From Adineta ricciae (lineage: Eukaryota > Rotifera > Eurotatoria > Adinetida > Adinetidae), in contig CAJNOJ010000020.1 in NCBI GenBank assembly GCA_905250025.1, positions 558,001 through 622,000 on the forward strand: a stretch of 64,000 bases of DNA, read 5' to 3'. Both the position numbers and the translations under genes were made by a program. Shown here in pieces: positions 12,808 to 26,400 of the stretch. Position 1 is the first letter of the stretch, and each line of letters starts with the position of its first letter. A model generated the notes under the pieces. The model did not search any database. It was given only the letters and a program-made list of their open reading frames with translations, and was not told the origin of the DNA.

Positions 12808-15800
12808 ATGAATGGTTATCGAGAACGTCTTGGTCTCAGTCGACGATTCGAACCATCGAACACATCGATGGGTAGGTTCTTTTCGAATCGTCTTCGAGAT
12901 TCATTACACGTTGGTGGTGCTCTAACAACAACTGTACGAGGAAACTTCGACCAAACTCTACCAGATAAGGAAGCAACACCTGAGCCACCGATGAGTATAT
13001 ACGATGTCAATCGTTCGATTATCGCACCGATTCCGGCAACAAACGAGTCGTACTTTACTCAAACGACGCCTGATATACAGAAGTTTTCTTGTCGAGTTGA
13101 ACTATCATCAGGCTACAACATTCTCAAGAATCGAACTAGTTCACAACCAACACGTTTACCGCCAGAATTGCAAGGACGTACTCCTCTTGCTCAATTGAAT
13201 CCGTTACCAACGACGACAACAACAACATTGACACCAAATAATCCTGGTGATTACCGTCAACGACGTCTTTCTTTCACTGATCATCATCGTACACAACAAT
13301 TAGCTTATCATCAACATATCTCACAACAGTTCAACACTGATGGTACTCGACGTCCGTTTTCATCCGACAGTCCAATACCACCAGCACAACCATCAACGGG
13401 TTTAACCTCGCATTACATATCATCTGCACCGCCTTTACACAATCGTACAACATACGAACCAATTGAGCCGTTAAAACTCGTAACGGAACAAGAGGATAAT
13501 TCAATGGCTGCATTATCACGCGAATTACGTGCTGCTGCTTATCCGACCACACATAAATCATCGAATCATTCGCCAACACGCGAAACATCGCCAACAACAA
13601 CACGCTACACCAGTCGATTGAGTTCGAAACGAGCACCACCGCGCGCATTACCAAAGATTCAAACCAATGATCAACAATCATCTCTTTCGACTGCCAAAGT
13701 TGTACATCATTTTCATCATTCACATCACCATGAATCAAAAAAACATTCGGCAAACAATGAAGATCGTTCACAGAATTCCTCGTCGACAACAATTTTACTC
13801 GATCAATTTTTCCATGTAGAACAAACATCACCAAACAAAGAATCAATGGTACAAACACATGAAACCGTTCCTGTTAACAGCGAAAAACTAAGTAAATCAG
13901 AAGAGTTTATCAAATAGTCTTCTTAACGTCATTGTTTTGTTCTAGTTCGTGAGCAATCATCCATTGTACTACTCAAAACTCCTCCGCCATTACCGGAAGA
14001 TGCGACAATATCATTTGTTTCGAAGTTCGCTCGTCTAGCACCCATCATTACTAATCATCCAACAAATGGGACTACGACAGCCGTATCTGCTGATGAAAAT
14101 AACAATAGTGTCAATCGTCCGATTCATTTCGATATCAATCTACATGAACAAACATTCGATACACTCCACGACATATCTGGATTCCACACAGCGAGTGCAA
14201 CAATTACAGATGATTTACTTCCGATACTCGATATGACTCAAGATGATGATGCAATCGAACAAGCAGATGAAAGTTACTCATATGTGCCATTAAAAGAGCA
14301 ACGAACAGCAGTAGATGACGTTCCATTGCTCGAATTGGATGAATTGGAAACGAACAGTGATATTAGTGAATCGCAATTAGTTCCGATTATTTATGCGAAA
14401 GAATTGGCAAATGAAATCGAGTTGTTACAAAGAGCACATTCGTTGAAACAACAACAACGATCCATGTCCACAAACCATGAGAATGATCGACTGAACGATA
14501 ACAATTCTGTTCCACCACCAGCGAACATGGAATTATTAAATTTCGAAGCATTAGACGAAGAATTCTCGACTGTACATCACTGTGATGAAGATTTACCTTT
14601 ATCTTCAGCAAGAATTGCTTCAGCAACTATGGATATTTCGTCATCACCAAAACCCACACCGAATGAAATCGCAACTCCGAGTATGACTGTCATTCAGCAT
14701 AGTATTCTTGTACATAATCGTCTTTCACCTTGGTTTAAATTACCAACTGAACTGTGGTTCAAAATTCTACCATTCTTAACGACAACTGAGCTACATAACT
14801 TTTCCTATGTTTGCAAACGATTTTATTTACTTGCGCAAGATCAAGCGTGTCAACATCGGATTGTGTTCAATCATCGAAAGCCACTCGAGCAACTTTGGTT
14901 TGATACTATTGCTCGACGCAAACCTCGTGCGTTGACATTCATTGAACACCGGCAACAGAGCGCGGACAGTAGTCAACAACCAATCGAACACGAGTAGGTC
15001 ATTTCGAGCAAAAAATACTTGATTTGATTTCTTGACAAAAAACCTATTTTAGTACAAATCAGATCAAATGGAATGAATTTTTTCACGCCATTGGTTCGAA
15101 TCTTCTTGAATTCACTATGTCTGGATTTTATCATGAACCTCTCACGCCTAACACACTTCTTCCATTCATCGTTCAAACTTGTTCAAATCTTGTTTCGTTG
15201 AATCTTCGTTGGAGTCGCATGACTGCATCCACATTGAATCATCTCGTTGATTATCCGCAATTTATTCATTTGCAAACACTGGATCTTACCGGTTGTCAAA
15301 CATTGGATGACACATTATTAATCAACATGTTTATTCGTTCAGAAACACAATTTCAGTTGAAAAAACTCATTCTTGAGGGATGTATGAATATCAGTTGGAT
15401 CGGCCTTGACACCGTCGCCATCTGCATTCCCGATTTACTTCGACTAAATATCAGTCGATGTATCGGTTTGAAAAATCTGTCATCCAATTCGACTTCGACC
15501 TGTTTTCATCATTGGCCCAAACTTCAGTCGATTGATGTTGGTCATCTCGTAACACTCACCGATCAAGATCTTGCAGTTATATTTGACCATTGTAAATATT
15601 TGAATGCTTTAGTATTCGATGGTTGTCTTAGCATAACTGATCAAATATTTCATCATTTAACATCGAATTTTCGAGTGCTTAGTTTAAATGGTTGCACAAA
15701 CATAAGTACGAATGTCTTATTGAATCTTAACGAACAATGTCCACAAATTGAAGTTCTTCATTTGAATTCCATACTGAACTTCAACGATTCCTGTTTGTTG

Positions 15801-16007
15801 AAATGGTCCGAGCAACCGTTGATGAAACTACGACACTTAACGATCGATAATTGCAAACAATGCTCATTAAATAGTATCGACAAGTTTCTTAGTAAACATG
15901 TCAATCTAAGAGAATTATCATTAACGGGTGATATGGTAACAAATTTAATCGAACGAAAGATTTTAGAAGAGAAATTTTCCCATATTCAATTTGTCTTTCA
16001 ATCGTGA
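12808..16007 (+). CDS. F-box and leucine-rich repeat protein with long disordered N-terminus
   Basis: Three exons (12808-13891, 13946-14993, 15053-16007) give 3087 bases, or 1028 residues, in one frame. Residues 1 to about 615 are low complexity, rich in Thr, Ser, Pro, Gln and His. An F-box follows at about 620-665 (FKLPTELWFKILPFL...NFSYVCKRFYLLA). The last 300 residues are cysteine-containing leucine-rich repeats of the AMN1/FBXL type (LQTLDLTGCQTLDD, LRLNISRCIGLKNL, FRVLSLNGCTNIST). FBXL proteins bind SKP1 through the F-box and recruit substrates to SCF (cullin-1) ligases with the LRRs. I cannot assign a particular FBXL. The start is chosen because the ATG directly follows a splice acceptor. 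The next gene is a cullin in the same orientation. Confidence 0.85.
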
Positions 16008-16191
16008 TATTTAACGTTTTGTAGCATTTGTATTCTCGGCAAAACAAAGAAGAGCACCGTGTGTATAGAAATGTTCACAATTCTTTGCATGTTAATATAT
16101 TTTTTGTTTTCTTGTTTTGTATGTTAACTGATAAATTGAATATTTATATTGATCACAAAAGCAAATCAACAGTATAAATCGTCTCTTTTTT

Positions 16192-16193
16192 AG
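16192..16193 (+). promoter_or_regulatory. Probable trans-splice acceptor
   Basis: GTCTCTTTTTTAG ends 52 bases before the cullin ATG. The upstream F-box gene ends only about 185 bases earlier on the same strand. Confidence 0.45.
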
Positions 16194-16245
16194 ATTACCA
16201 TCATCAGAGTCTCTCAGCTCGCTTAGGAGCAGAAAAAGCGTTGTC

Positions 16246-19200
16246 ATGTCTATGTCGAGTTATAAAAATGTGGACTTCGATCATATTTGGCCTTCCGTTC
16301 TTGGAACTATTCACTCAGTGATCAATCGAAGTCGATATGGATCGACAGATATACCAACGTGGCAGACAAGATTCTTCGGTTTGGTTTACTAAAGGAGAAA
16401 TCAATGTCGTCTTTAATGATATCTTCTTTATATAGATATTTACAATCTATGCAGTGCTACGCCCTATCCATTCGCAGAGAGATTATACGCTCAAACGAAA
16501 GCAGCTCTGGAGAAGCATTGTATATCAATGGATGAGGTGAATATTTCTATGTAATTGAGGATTAAATATTGAAAATTTGCTTTTTGGTTTAGGAAATCAA
16601 CAAATCAGAACAAAATACATTGAGTGTTTACTTCAAATATTGGAAAGAATACAGTATGGGTGCAAGTTATTTGAATAATCTCTATTCGTAAGGAAGGAGA
16701 TGAGCATAAAACTGAAGAAATTTGTTTCTAATGATTAGATTTTTGAATAATCAACTTGTAAAGAAACGACCGATGGTGGACCTGGAAAACTATGAAATGG
16801 CAGAATTTCTTTCCGAACTTGATGAACGATTTTTTATTGAAATCGGGGAAGTAAGTTGAAGTGGATTTTTTTGTATTTAGAGCGAAGTTATTTTCTTTTA
16901 GTTGGCACTCGAATCTTGGATAAAACTTATCATAGAACCGTTGAAGGATCGACTTGTCAGATTACTACTCGAACAAATACATCTGTTTGTATTATAATGA
17001 GATTTTTGTTGACAATAATCATCCTTATTTCGGTTTTAGGGATCGTGTCGGAGAGGGTGTCAACCAAACAACGATCAAAGGTGTAATTATGTCATTTATT
17101 GAAGCGTGTCAATATCGAAGGCATAATACATTAGGAGTAAGACGACACATTCGAAATGAAAATTGAGTAAAGTTGATTTTCGTTTAGCTGTATGAAGAAT
17201 CTTTTGAAAATCTGTTCCTACAAGAAACTGGTGAATATTATCAGAAAGAAGGAGATCGTTTAATAGAGAAACTCGATCGTGTGGAATATATGAAAAAAGT
17301 AAGTAGCTTGTCTGATCTCCTTGTCTGATTTATTCAAATGATTTTGTATAGGTTATAAATCTAATCGATGACGAAGAATTTCGCAGTCGGAAATATCTAA
17401 ATCCAACATCTTATCCCAAAGTCTATCACGAATGTCTTCAACGTCTTGTTTGTAACCATTTAACCTTCATAACAGATGGATGCGATGAGTTTATTCTCCA
17501 AGAAAATCTCGATGGTATGAAGAAACCGCTCTACATCTGCGATCTTATTTTTACTGAATATTTCTTTCAGCTCTGAGAAATATGTATAAGTTATTAAAAC
17601 CGACACAGGCTGGTTTAGACCATATGGTGAAAAGATTTCAAGTGAATATGACCAATATTGGACATGAACGAATGCGGTGTGTCAAAGGAGAAAATGTTAG
17701 TCTGTTTGACGAAATTGTATTGAGTTGAAAGAAATATTGTTGTTTGTTGTAGTTATCAGCATTGTTTACTCAAGTATTATTGGAAATTCATGCGAAATAT
17801 CTGAATATCGTACGTGATATTTTCTCTAATCATGCTGATTTTATCTCAGCATTTGATAAAGCTTGTGCAAGCATTGTGAATACGAAATATGAAAATCGAT
17901 CGTTAGCTAAAGCATCTGAACTAGTAAGTGTGATCGCATGAAATTTGATCGTAAACACGTGTGCATTGATTTAGCTTGCTCATTACTGTGATAGTATTTT
18001 ACGCAAATCATCGAAAACAACCTGTGAGAGTGAAGTAGAAGAGAAATTGTTGAATGCGATAACAATATTCAATTACCTGGATGATAAAGATTATTTTCAA
18101 CGTGTAAGGTTCAATGAAAAGTCGTTGAAAGTATAGTAAATCGAGGTATGAATTTCAGTTCTATCAAAAGATGCTCGCGCGTCGGTTGATCAATCAACAA
18201 TCGACTTCGATAGATGCAGAAGAATTTATGGTTACAAGATTGAAGGTAAATCATTTTACTAGGAAACGTTCAGATCGAAATGAGGGTGTTTGTGAATAGG
18301 AAATGTGCGGTTACGAATTTACTAATAAACTAGCACGCATGTTTCAAGATATTAAAGTGAGCGAGGATCTATGTATGAAATTTTTCGAATCGCTCAAATC
18401 GCAATCGAATTCGACCATCAAAAATCAAACAATGACACATCTTCTCGGTTTGGATTTCAATATTTATATTTTACAAGTAACGATTATCCTATTTTCCAGC
18501 GTAAATTTCATTTTTTTTCCCTTTTATTACATAGGCAAACTCATGGCCTGTTTCTCAAACTCAAAATAACACCTTCTCCATCCCACCACTATTAGAAAAA
18601 TCAATTCGCTCAGTAAGCTAGTTCTTCATTTTCCATTCTAGTTCATACAGACATCCATATTTTCTAGTTCGAACTATTCTATAATGAACAATACAGCGGG
18701 AGAAAACTATCCTGGCTTCACAATCTATCGACCGGTATGTTCGATGAAATTCAGCCGTCTAAGAACTGGTTTTTTTTTAAACTTGTAGTCGATGTGCGAA
18801 TGTTTTACTTTGATCGTCCGTACTTTGTTACTATGGGTACATATCAGATGGCGGTACTAATACTGTTTAATGATCATCAGAAGCTGTCATTGAAAGAACT
18901 TGAAGAATCAACGAGGCTCTCGACAAAAGAACTCGAAAAACAACTCTCGATTCTAATTGAAAATAAATTATTATTGCGCGATGACGTATGATGAATATTT
19001 GCCTTTGTTCATACACATCTACTTTCGATTCTTGTAGACGGAATTCCAACCTCAGACAATTATTTCGTTAAATACAGATTTTAAAAATAAACGAACAAAA
19101 TTCAAAATATCTACAACAACTTCCAAAGAAGTTCACCATGTATGTATTCAAATGAACTATCATTTCGACAAAACAATCTTTCCATTCCAGGACATCGAAA

Positions 19201-19433
19201 CTGCTGAGCAAGCCGCAGATGAAGATCGAAAATTTTATCTTCAAGCTATCATCGTACGAATCATGAAAGCGCGGAATGTCGTGAAGCACAATCAGTTAAT
19301 TGAAGAAGTGTGTAAACAGTCAAAACAACATTTCATTCCATCGATCTCTCTCATTAAAAAATGCACTGAGATGCTTATCGATAGACAATATATAGAGCGA
19401 AACTCACCGGATGAGTATAGTTATATAGCGTAA
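16246..19433 (+). CDS. CUL2: Cullin-2, scaffold of a CRL2 ubiquitin ligase
   Basis: About 18 exons with short introns. The protein starts MSMSSYKNVDFDHIWPSV, matching the VDFDETW start of animal CUL2, and ends SPDEYSYIA like the CUL2 C-terminus. Conserved cullin blocks include KYLNPTSYPKVYHECLQRLV, FQRFYQKMLARRLI, MCGYEFTNKLARMFQDI, GRKLSWLHNL, MGTYQMAVLILFND, and the neddylation/winged-helix region ADEDRKFYLQAIIVRIMKAR with IKKCTEMLIDRQYIER. CUL2 pairs elongin B/C and VHL-box receptors with RBX1. Residues around the neddylation lysine fit CUL2 better than CUL1. The exon boundaries in the middle are read from splice sites and family alignment from memory. Neighbours are an F-box gene and an RBR ligase on the same strand. 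Confidence 0.92.
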
Positions 19434-20129
19434 GAGTATCTATTTTTTGTAAGGATGATTTTGACCAATACAACGAATTTTTGTGATATGCGAACTTCAT
19501 AACAGAAAGAACGCCTGGCCAATGTTCAATGCTGGTTTCTTAGTTTTTTATTTTTTCTACGTGCATTTGCGAAAAATGATGCAAAACTATCATCTCTATT
19601 ATACTTCTTACAAATGTTGTGATTTAACTCTTGTCTTCCTAATTTTCCTATTTTTATAAAATAAATTTATACAGGAAAGTGACAACTAAACTTGATATGA
19701 TAACGTCTGTTTAACATACACTATCTATAAGCAAGGATCATAGTTCGAGTGCACAATGAGTAAAGCTGTCTTTTCTTTCACTATTTCAAGGTAACTTCAA
19801 AATTGTACCATAAATCACTGCAGATACTTATGCTTTTAGTGGTTTATAATCGATGCATGTTATGTGACGTTGTCTTTTCTCTTGATTCATTCTATTCTCA
19901 TTCTGCAATAGTTGCTTGATCAATTCCTCTATTCTGAGTACTTGCCTTATGTCGGCAAGTTTACTATTTTCTGATTGGTTGAAAGATCTGTCAAATGATC
20001 TTTATCGAAACTAAAAAAACACAACACACGCACACACTCGATGATCATCATGATCAATATTGGTGTTTTGTTTTGTTTTCCTGTGCGACAAAGGACGTTT
20101 TTCGTTCTAAACTTTTCATTTTATTTTAG
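19434..20129 (+). other. Intergenic region between CUL2 and RNF217-like gene
   Basis: AT-rich, with AATAAA near 19660. A small inverted repeat lies at 19940-19960 (ACTTGCC, 7-base loop, GGCAAGT), of unknown meaning. The region ends in a splice acceptor at 20128-20129 abutting the next ATG. Confidence 0.4.
20128..20129 (+). promoter_or_regulatory. Probable trans-splice acceptor
   Basis: CATTTTATTTTAG directly precedes the ATG at 20130, so the mature mRNA would have almost no 5' UTR except a spliced leader. Confidence 0.55.
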
Positions 20130-22775
20130 ATGGCTAACAGCATTGGACATGAGAATGCTGTTCCACCATCTGTTGTCAATCATCACGATATCAAACAGTG
20201 GCAACACTGTTCACTATTCAATTTGGATCTTTTCACCGATGATAATAATTCATTAAATTTGACAAAAGATATCGATAATAAGATCGTTGATGGTTGTTGT
20301 TGTTCATCATCAACACCGAACGTCGATGATTCTTGTCAAAAAAATCATTTGAATCATTCATGTTCATTTGTTGTCCTACAAAAGAATTACACAACACAAC
20401 TTGAACATGTTGCCGAGACTTTGTTAGCAGACGGGAATAAAACACCAAATAATTGTTGTTATTGTTGCAATCATGAAGCAAACGATTCGAAAACACAATC
20501 ATTGAATCGAAAAATTCTCCTCGGCTCAACAGCGATTCTCGATAGTTTACTACGTAATAATTTAAAGTCCTTATCAGCATCGTCGCAACCCGCAACAGCA
20601 ACTACCACGTTCAATCATAGTTCAAAAACAAATATGAAATCGACCGGAAATCAACGACGATGGCATTCGGAACGTGGTAGTCGCCATCCGAATGTTCGTG
20701 CTAACTTACCTTTAACACCCGCCCAACGCCAAGTTCTCGAACGTTATATGAACTATCCGTTAATAAAGCCGCCGACAAATATTCGCTCGACACGTCGTTT
20801 ACATCATCATCAACCGTTAACAGGTAAAGCAAGCGATGCCACTGGCACTGCTCTCTCAGCGCTTGTTGAACAACCGACGACAATGTCCACTGCTGTTAAC
20901 AATCTTCGTAAAAACAGTGCCCCACCTAATCATACTCGACCATTATCATCAACTTCATCATCAGCATCCGCCATCTCCCATCATAGTGCATTAAATAGAC
21001 GATTTCTACCAGATACGATTAGATCTCGCGAAGTTTCTGACGAAGAGGAGAACGATGACGACAATGATGATGATAATGATGACGACGATGACTCAATTTC
21101 GTCTGAACTCGGTCAGACTAGTGACGAAGAAACTAGTGACACAAATCCAACCACAATAATCTCCAACCATCCTATGACAACATCGGAAACTCTCTCCGAA
21201 TGTGCGATTTGTTGCGAAATGAAACGTCTTCAAAAACGATCCTGTTGCAATTTCTACGTCTGTTCAACTTGTTTAAATATTTATGTTGAACAACAAGTTA
21301 AACAAGGTATAGTACGAATACAATGCCCCAATCAACAATGTCATACTTATATGCATCGAGATGAAATTAACAAACGGTGTATATCGCCTGAATTGCGACA
21401 GAAACTGACGAAATTTTTAGTCGATGCTAACCGTTCGATTAATATCAAAACATGTCCACGATGTTCAAATATTCACGAAATTGGTAAGGAAAGAGTGTTT
21501 TTCACTGAGTAGTCATCACAATGATTTTTCCATAGATCTCGAAGTGTATCGTTCGATGCGTCGTGCGCCGACTAAAGTTCAATGTGTTGAGTGTAACTTG
21601 ATTTGGTGCTTTCAATGCCATTCACCGTGGCACGATGGAATACAATGTAAAGAATTTCGTCGCGGTGATCGGATGTTAAAAAAATGGGCACGAGAAGTTC
21701 ATTATGGACAGCATAATGCACAGCAATGTCCTTCTTGCAAAGTAATACTGATTTGAGTTCGAGTATGACAAATATATTCTATTCGTTTATCGCAGGTATA
21801 TATTCAACGAACGAAAGGATGTGATCATATCGTTTGTCTGCGTTGTAAAACAGAATTTTGTTATAAATGTGGCGGTCGCTTTCGAGATATTAAATTTATC
21901 GGTAAGATTCTGTTTGTTGAGGAAAGTTTATCTCAATATTGCACGATTTCATTCACTTGTAGGCGATCATTACAGTGAATTGAGTGTTCTCGGTTGCAAA
22001 TATCGTTTCTATCCAGATCGACCATTCAAACGACGACTCATACGAGGTTCCATTCTTTGCGGGAAGATTTTAGCCGCACCTGTTATTCTCTGTTTGGCTA
22101 TGGTAGCCGGCGCTGTTTGTGCTGGAATTGGATTGCCTGCTTATTGTTGTTTCATGCTTGTTCGACATATTAAGGTATGAAAGAGAAAACGAAACGCGAT
22201 GAAGAGAATAGATTTGTAATTTCCTTTCTTTAGACGAAACGACGCAGACGTCATTCGAAATTGAAAGAACCTGTTTTGATGAGTTGTAAGTCATTTACTT
22301 GTCTATTCGAAATGCGAGTTACATTCGTGTACGTAGATAAAACATTGAATGACATGGTTCCTCAATTGATTCCACGTGATCCTGTGAACAGTGATGGTGT
22401 TAAATCAGGTTTTCATTCAATTCGATCGAATATTCCATTGAACGAAACAGTCAACATAGATATAGATCCAACTAATAATGCTCCTATTGCTGTTTTTGAT
22501 GGTAAGAAAAATAAGCATACCTTCTTCAGTCTTTTCCATTCTTCTAATCATTCTAGAATGTGATATTCATATTCCGACAAATCAAACAGGTACAGACTAT
22601 CCGTTCAAAAGCTAAAAATACTCACTTTTTTCAATTCTTTTCTTCAGAAGAAGCAATATCTATTCCGATCTCTTCTCTCTCATCAACTTATATTCCGACA
22701 ACATCACCTAACTTCCCTCGGTTGACGCCGTACACTACAACACGAAATTTGTTATCATCGAGACCTAATGTGTAA
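20130..22775 (+). CDS. RNF217: RBR E3 ubiquitin ligase, RNF217-like, membrane anchored
   Basis: About eight exons. Residues 1 to about 355 are low complexity with a run of acidic residues (encoded near 21045-21095). The RING-IBR-RING block follows: CAICCEMKRLQKRSCCNFYV (RING1), then the IBR with CVECNLIWCFQCHSPWHDG, then RING2 with CPSCKVYIQRTKGCDHIVC. The Cys of GCDH is the expected thioester-forming residue and is present. After RING2 come FIGDHYSELSVLGCKYRFYP and a hydrophobic segment (ILAAPVILCLAMVAGAVCAG), which match RNF217 in order and spacing. The C-terminal tail, spread over small exons, is Ser/Thr-rich and not conserved to my knowledge. RBR ligases take ubiquitin from E2 onto the RING2 cysteine before the substrate. 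RNF144 lacks the same post-RING2 motif. Confidence 0.9.
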
Positions 22776-23471
22776 AAAAAAACAAACCTTCTCTCTTTCT
22801 CATTAACTGCAATGATACTCGAATGATTGTTGCAGATACCAGATAGTGTGTATATTTAAAATATCTTCTTCTTCTCATAACAAATTAGTTGACCCTAGTC
22901 ACAAATCATTGCGCTTTGTTTGATTTTCCTCAATGAATTGTACACACACACATATATACGTAAACGTTTTTTCTCTTTCTCTCTCTCTCTCCTATTGTAG
23001 TTTGATTTTACGCAATCTGATTTTTCTCTTTCTTCTTTTCAAAAAAATCATCAATAACAGTATGTCAGCTTTTGCTGTTGTATCTTTGTTTTTTCTTCTA
23101 TATTTTAAACAAATTTTATTATATCTATATAAATTTAAAAAACCACAAATACAGTTGACCGAATGAAATCGATTCGTTTGCCATTGTTTGGAGTAATATA
23201 GAAGAAATATGTTATTCGAATCGCATTGCATCGAAAGAAAAACAACTAATGAGTTTTGTTAATATCGATATTTCAGTAGATGGTCAAGCGAGTCACTTTC
23301 GACGAGAGTTAGTTGTTTTATTTAACTACAGAACGGATTAATTAGCATAAGAATAATTTGTTGGGAGGAAATGTTAGAAAGACGAAAGAAACCCTGATTA
23401 AGCTGAGAGAAAAGTACGAAACGATTAGAAAAATCTAAGTGCACAAATGAAAACAAAAAAACATCACTATT
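22776..23471. other. Convergent intergenic region with TC repeat
   Basis: Lies between the 3' ends of the RNF217-like gene (+) and the receptor kinase (-). It contains a TC microsatellite near 22974-22992. ORFs on both strands here are compositionally biased and not called. Confidence 0.5.
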
Positions 23472-26400
23472 TCACAGATAACTGTCATCACGATCGTGCG
23501 GCTTTGAAGTTGTTCGCGTTGGTGCTGGTTGATTTATATAAGTTTGAGAAGGAGTTGTACTAGTATTCGTTTTTCCTGAGTTTGCAGTAGGCGTTAAATA
23601 TGAGTCGCGCGGATAATACGTATCGGATGTCGTCGTCGTCGGACGGAATGTAACATCATCGGCATGATTAGCATTCCGTGCACTATCGCCGTCAAATGAT
23701 GGAAGAACATCCACACCCTGCACCTCACCAAAACGTTCGACATTTTCACTCGTTGCATTTGCTTCTTGATAACGATCGTATTCCAACCGGTAGTACTACA
23801 AAGAACGAATGTCGATATGAATTGAACGAGAAGGAATTTTTACGTTAAAAATTTCTTCAGATAGCATTCTCGAGTGACATAGTAGAGCACGTATTTGTGT
23901 CATTTCTGGCCGACGATGTTCTTCAACAAGACAGTCACGAATAATTGCATAACTAAACAAAACGAATTCGATGTGAAGAAAAACGAGTACGTATGCGTTA
24001 GTGTTACATGTTTCGAGGAATTTCCGGTTGATAATCGATATATTGAAGAACACGACCTTCGTTGATAACTAGAGCAAGTCGATGGAAGAATGTTTTACCA
24101 TCGGGTTGCTGTGCCATTTCTTGCAATAGCTTTTCAAAAGGACGAACTCGACCTAAACAAAAAGAAATTTCATCTAGAATGACTATTGGACATGCTTATC
24201 CATACATTTGAGAAATAATGTCCATAAAAAGATTCCAAATGACCATCTAAACATTGACATAGACAAAACAAAGATCGATGGTATCAACGGACTTACACAT
24301 CGGACTTAATCGATGATTTATTTAACGCTAAATGTTCTCCTGTACTCGATGCACGTAGATATATCGTCGCAAGTTCTGGCGTTAAATTGTGTGTAGCTAG
24401 TTCATTCTAATCTCAAAGAATCTAGATTCAAACGATTTAATTCAACATTACATACACTTTTCTTTTCAAGTTGAACACTTTCATGTTGTGCCAATTGTTC
24501 GCGATAATCTTTATATGTTGTCCATGTTGCCAGACTAAATTATGGAAATTTTCCAATCGAACTTCTCATTTCTGAACTTCGCTTACCCAAAATCACATAT
24601 TTTCATGATGAATCTCGATGTTACCAAGACATTTCTCGATGCCAGATCACAATGAGCTATTTGTCTTCGATTTAAATAATCAATGCCACAAGCAACTTGA
24701 TAAGCAATTAATTTCAAATCATCATCTGTTAATTGACATTGTTCATACGCTTCATCAACAGTCATTTCTTTATTATTTTGTTTGGACAATGTTTGATATA
24801 AAGACGATTTGTTATGATTTGCTCGATCTGATGGTGATCGATTGAAGTACTTTAACATGGATTCTAGAGAACCGTTTGAACACAATTCCATTAGATAAAA
24901 CGAATCTTCATCTCGCATCGGCCCACCAACGAAAAGAAACTTAAATCTTGTCTCTGGATAAGCAACTTTCTTTAAAGCAACAATGTTGATATGCTTGCCT
25001 GCTTTATGCATAATTTTGATCTCTTCAATCAACATTTCTGCCGCTTTCTTCTTTTGATTTTCGTGTTCGTTTAACATTTTTTCGTTCTCTTCAAGATCAT
25101 GACTTTTCTTTCGTTCATCGCGACGGTGTTCTATTTTTCGTATCGTTTCCGGAAGACTCTTAGCAGCAACGAGTCCAACTTCAGGTAAATTCACTTGATA
25201 CACAACACCAAACTGACCGTGACCCAACTGTTTAAAATCTTCTTTTGTTGCAGGTGAAATATCTCCATTGAGATAACCGAGAAATGTGCGAATTTGAGGT
25301 GTAGTGGCGAAGTCATCGGGCAACGGAGTTTCTTTCAATTCATGAAAGATACTTTCATGAACTCGATGCTTCATTCGAAAGTACTTGATAACGAAGATTA
25401 TCAATAAAATAATGATCAGGAGAAGAAGTATAACTGATATGATCACTATCATTGCAGTGAAACGGCCATATTTCAAATATGGATTAGTACCTATTCAATA
25501 CGATGGGGGAAAATGTTCTGGAAAAACTAACATTTACCTTTGACTCGCAAATCAAAGCTTCGTTCAAGCGGTTGATCGCGTCCGTTGTTCAATTGACATG
25601 TATAGTAACCCGTATCCGTAGGTTGGACACGAGTGATGGATATACTACATAGAATGAGAAATATTCGCATTTGTCTACAAAATCTATTCGCAGGAGTTAT
25701 GTAGATACCTTCCGTTATTTTCACTGAATTGCAATGTTGAATCATCGTTTTTCAATGGCATCTTTCCTTTTAACCAGACTAGTTTCGGTTTAGGTCGTCC
25801 ATCGAATTTGCAATCGAATTCAACATTCTCTCCACTTTTTCGATCTAGCCGTAAAACCGTTGGCAAATTTGTTTTAAATTGTAATTGTTCAGGATCTACA
25901 AGTAGAAACTCTTTCTTGAAGCAGAACAATCAATTTTGTCTGTCAGTTTACCATCAACATCGATGAGGTATGTTCCATTGGCATTCGGAATAATATCTGA
26001 TCGTTTTGATAGTCCAATACATTGAAAATATCCATTATTACCTATCACTCTCAACACTGGCGTTTTAACTTCGATGATTGTACTATGAATATTTTCACTA
26101 AAGTCAAAAACAACGCAATTAAACTGAAAACCAAACAATCCTAGTGGGATTTATTACTTCACAGGTATATTCCAATCGACATCGACCTGTTTGAATTGAT
26201 TTGTGTCTTTGAGACGCCATCCTTGATCGAAGCGATTTCTTTCATAGGTGAATAATTTGTCATTGTAGATCATTTTTAAATCATCATAAACTAAATCGTG
26301 AGCTTCGCAGCGGTAAGTCAAAACATCGCCTGTTACTAGACTGAACTCGGGCTTGTCAACATGAAACATGTGACGATTGTGCGCGAGAATTGTTATTCCT

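Noticed and set aside
13331-13858. 175-residue minus-strand ORF
   Set aside because: Antisense shadow of the low-complexity exon of the F-box gene.
19940-19960. Small hairpin (ACTTGCC / GGCAAGT)
   Set aside because: Seven-base stem without a T-tract or other context; could be chance, so mentioned only in the intergenic entry.
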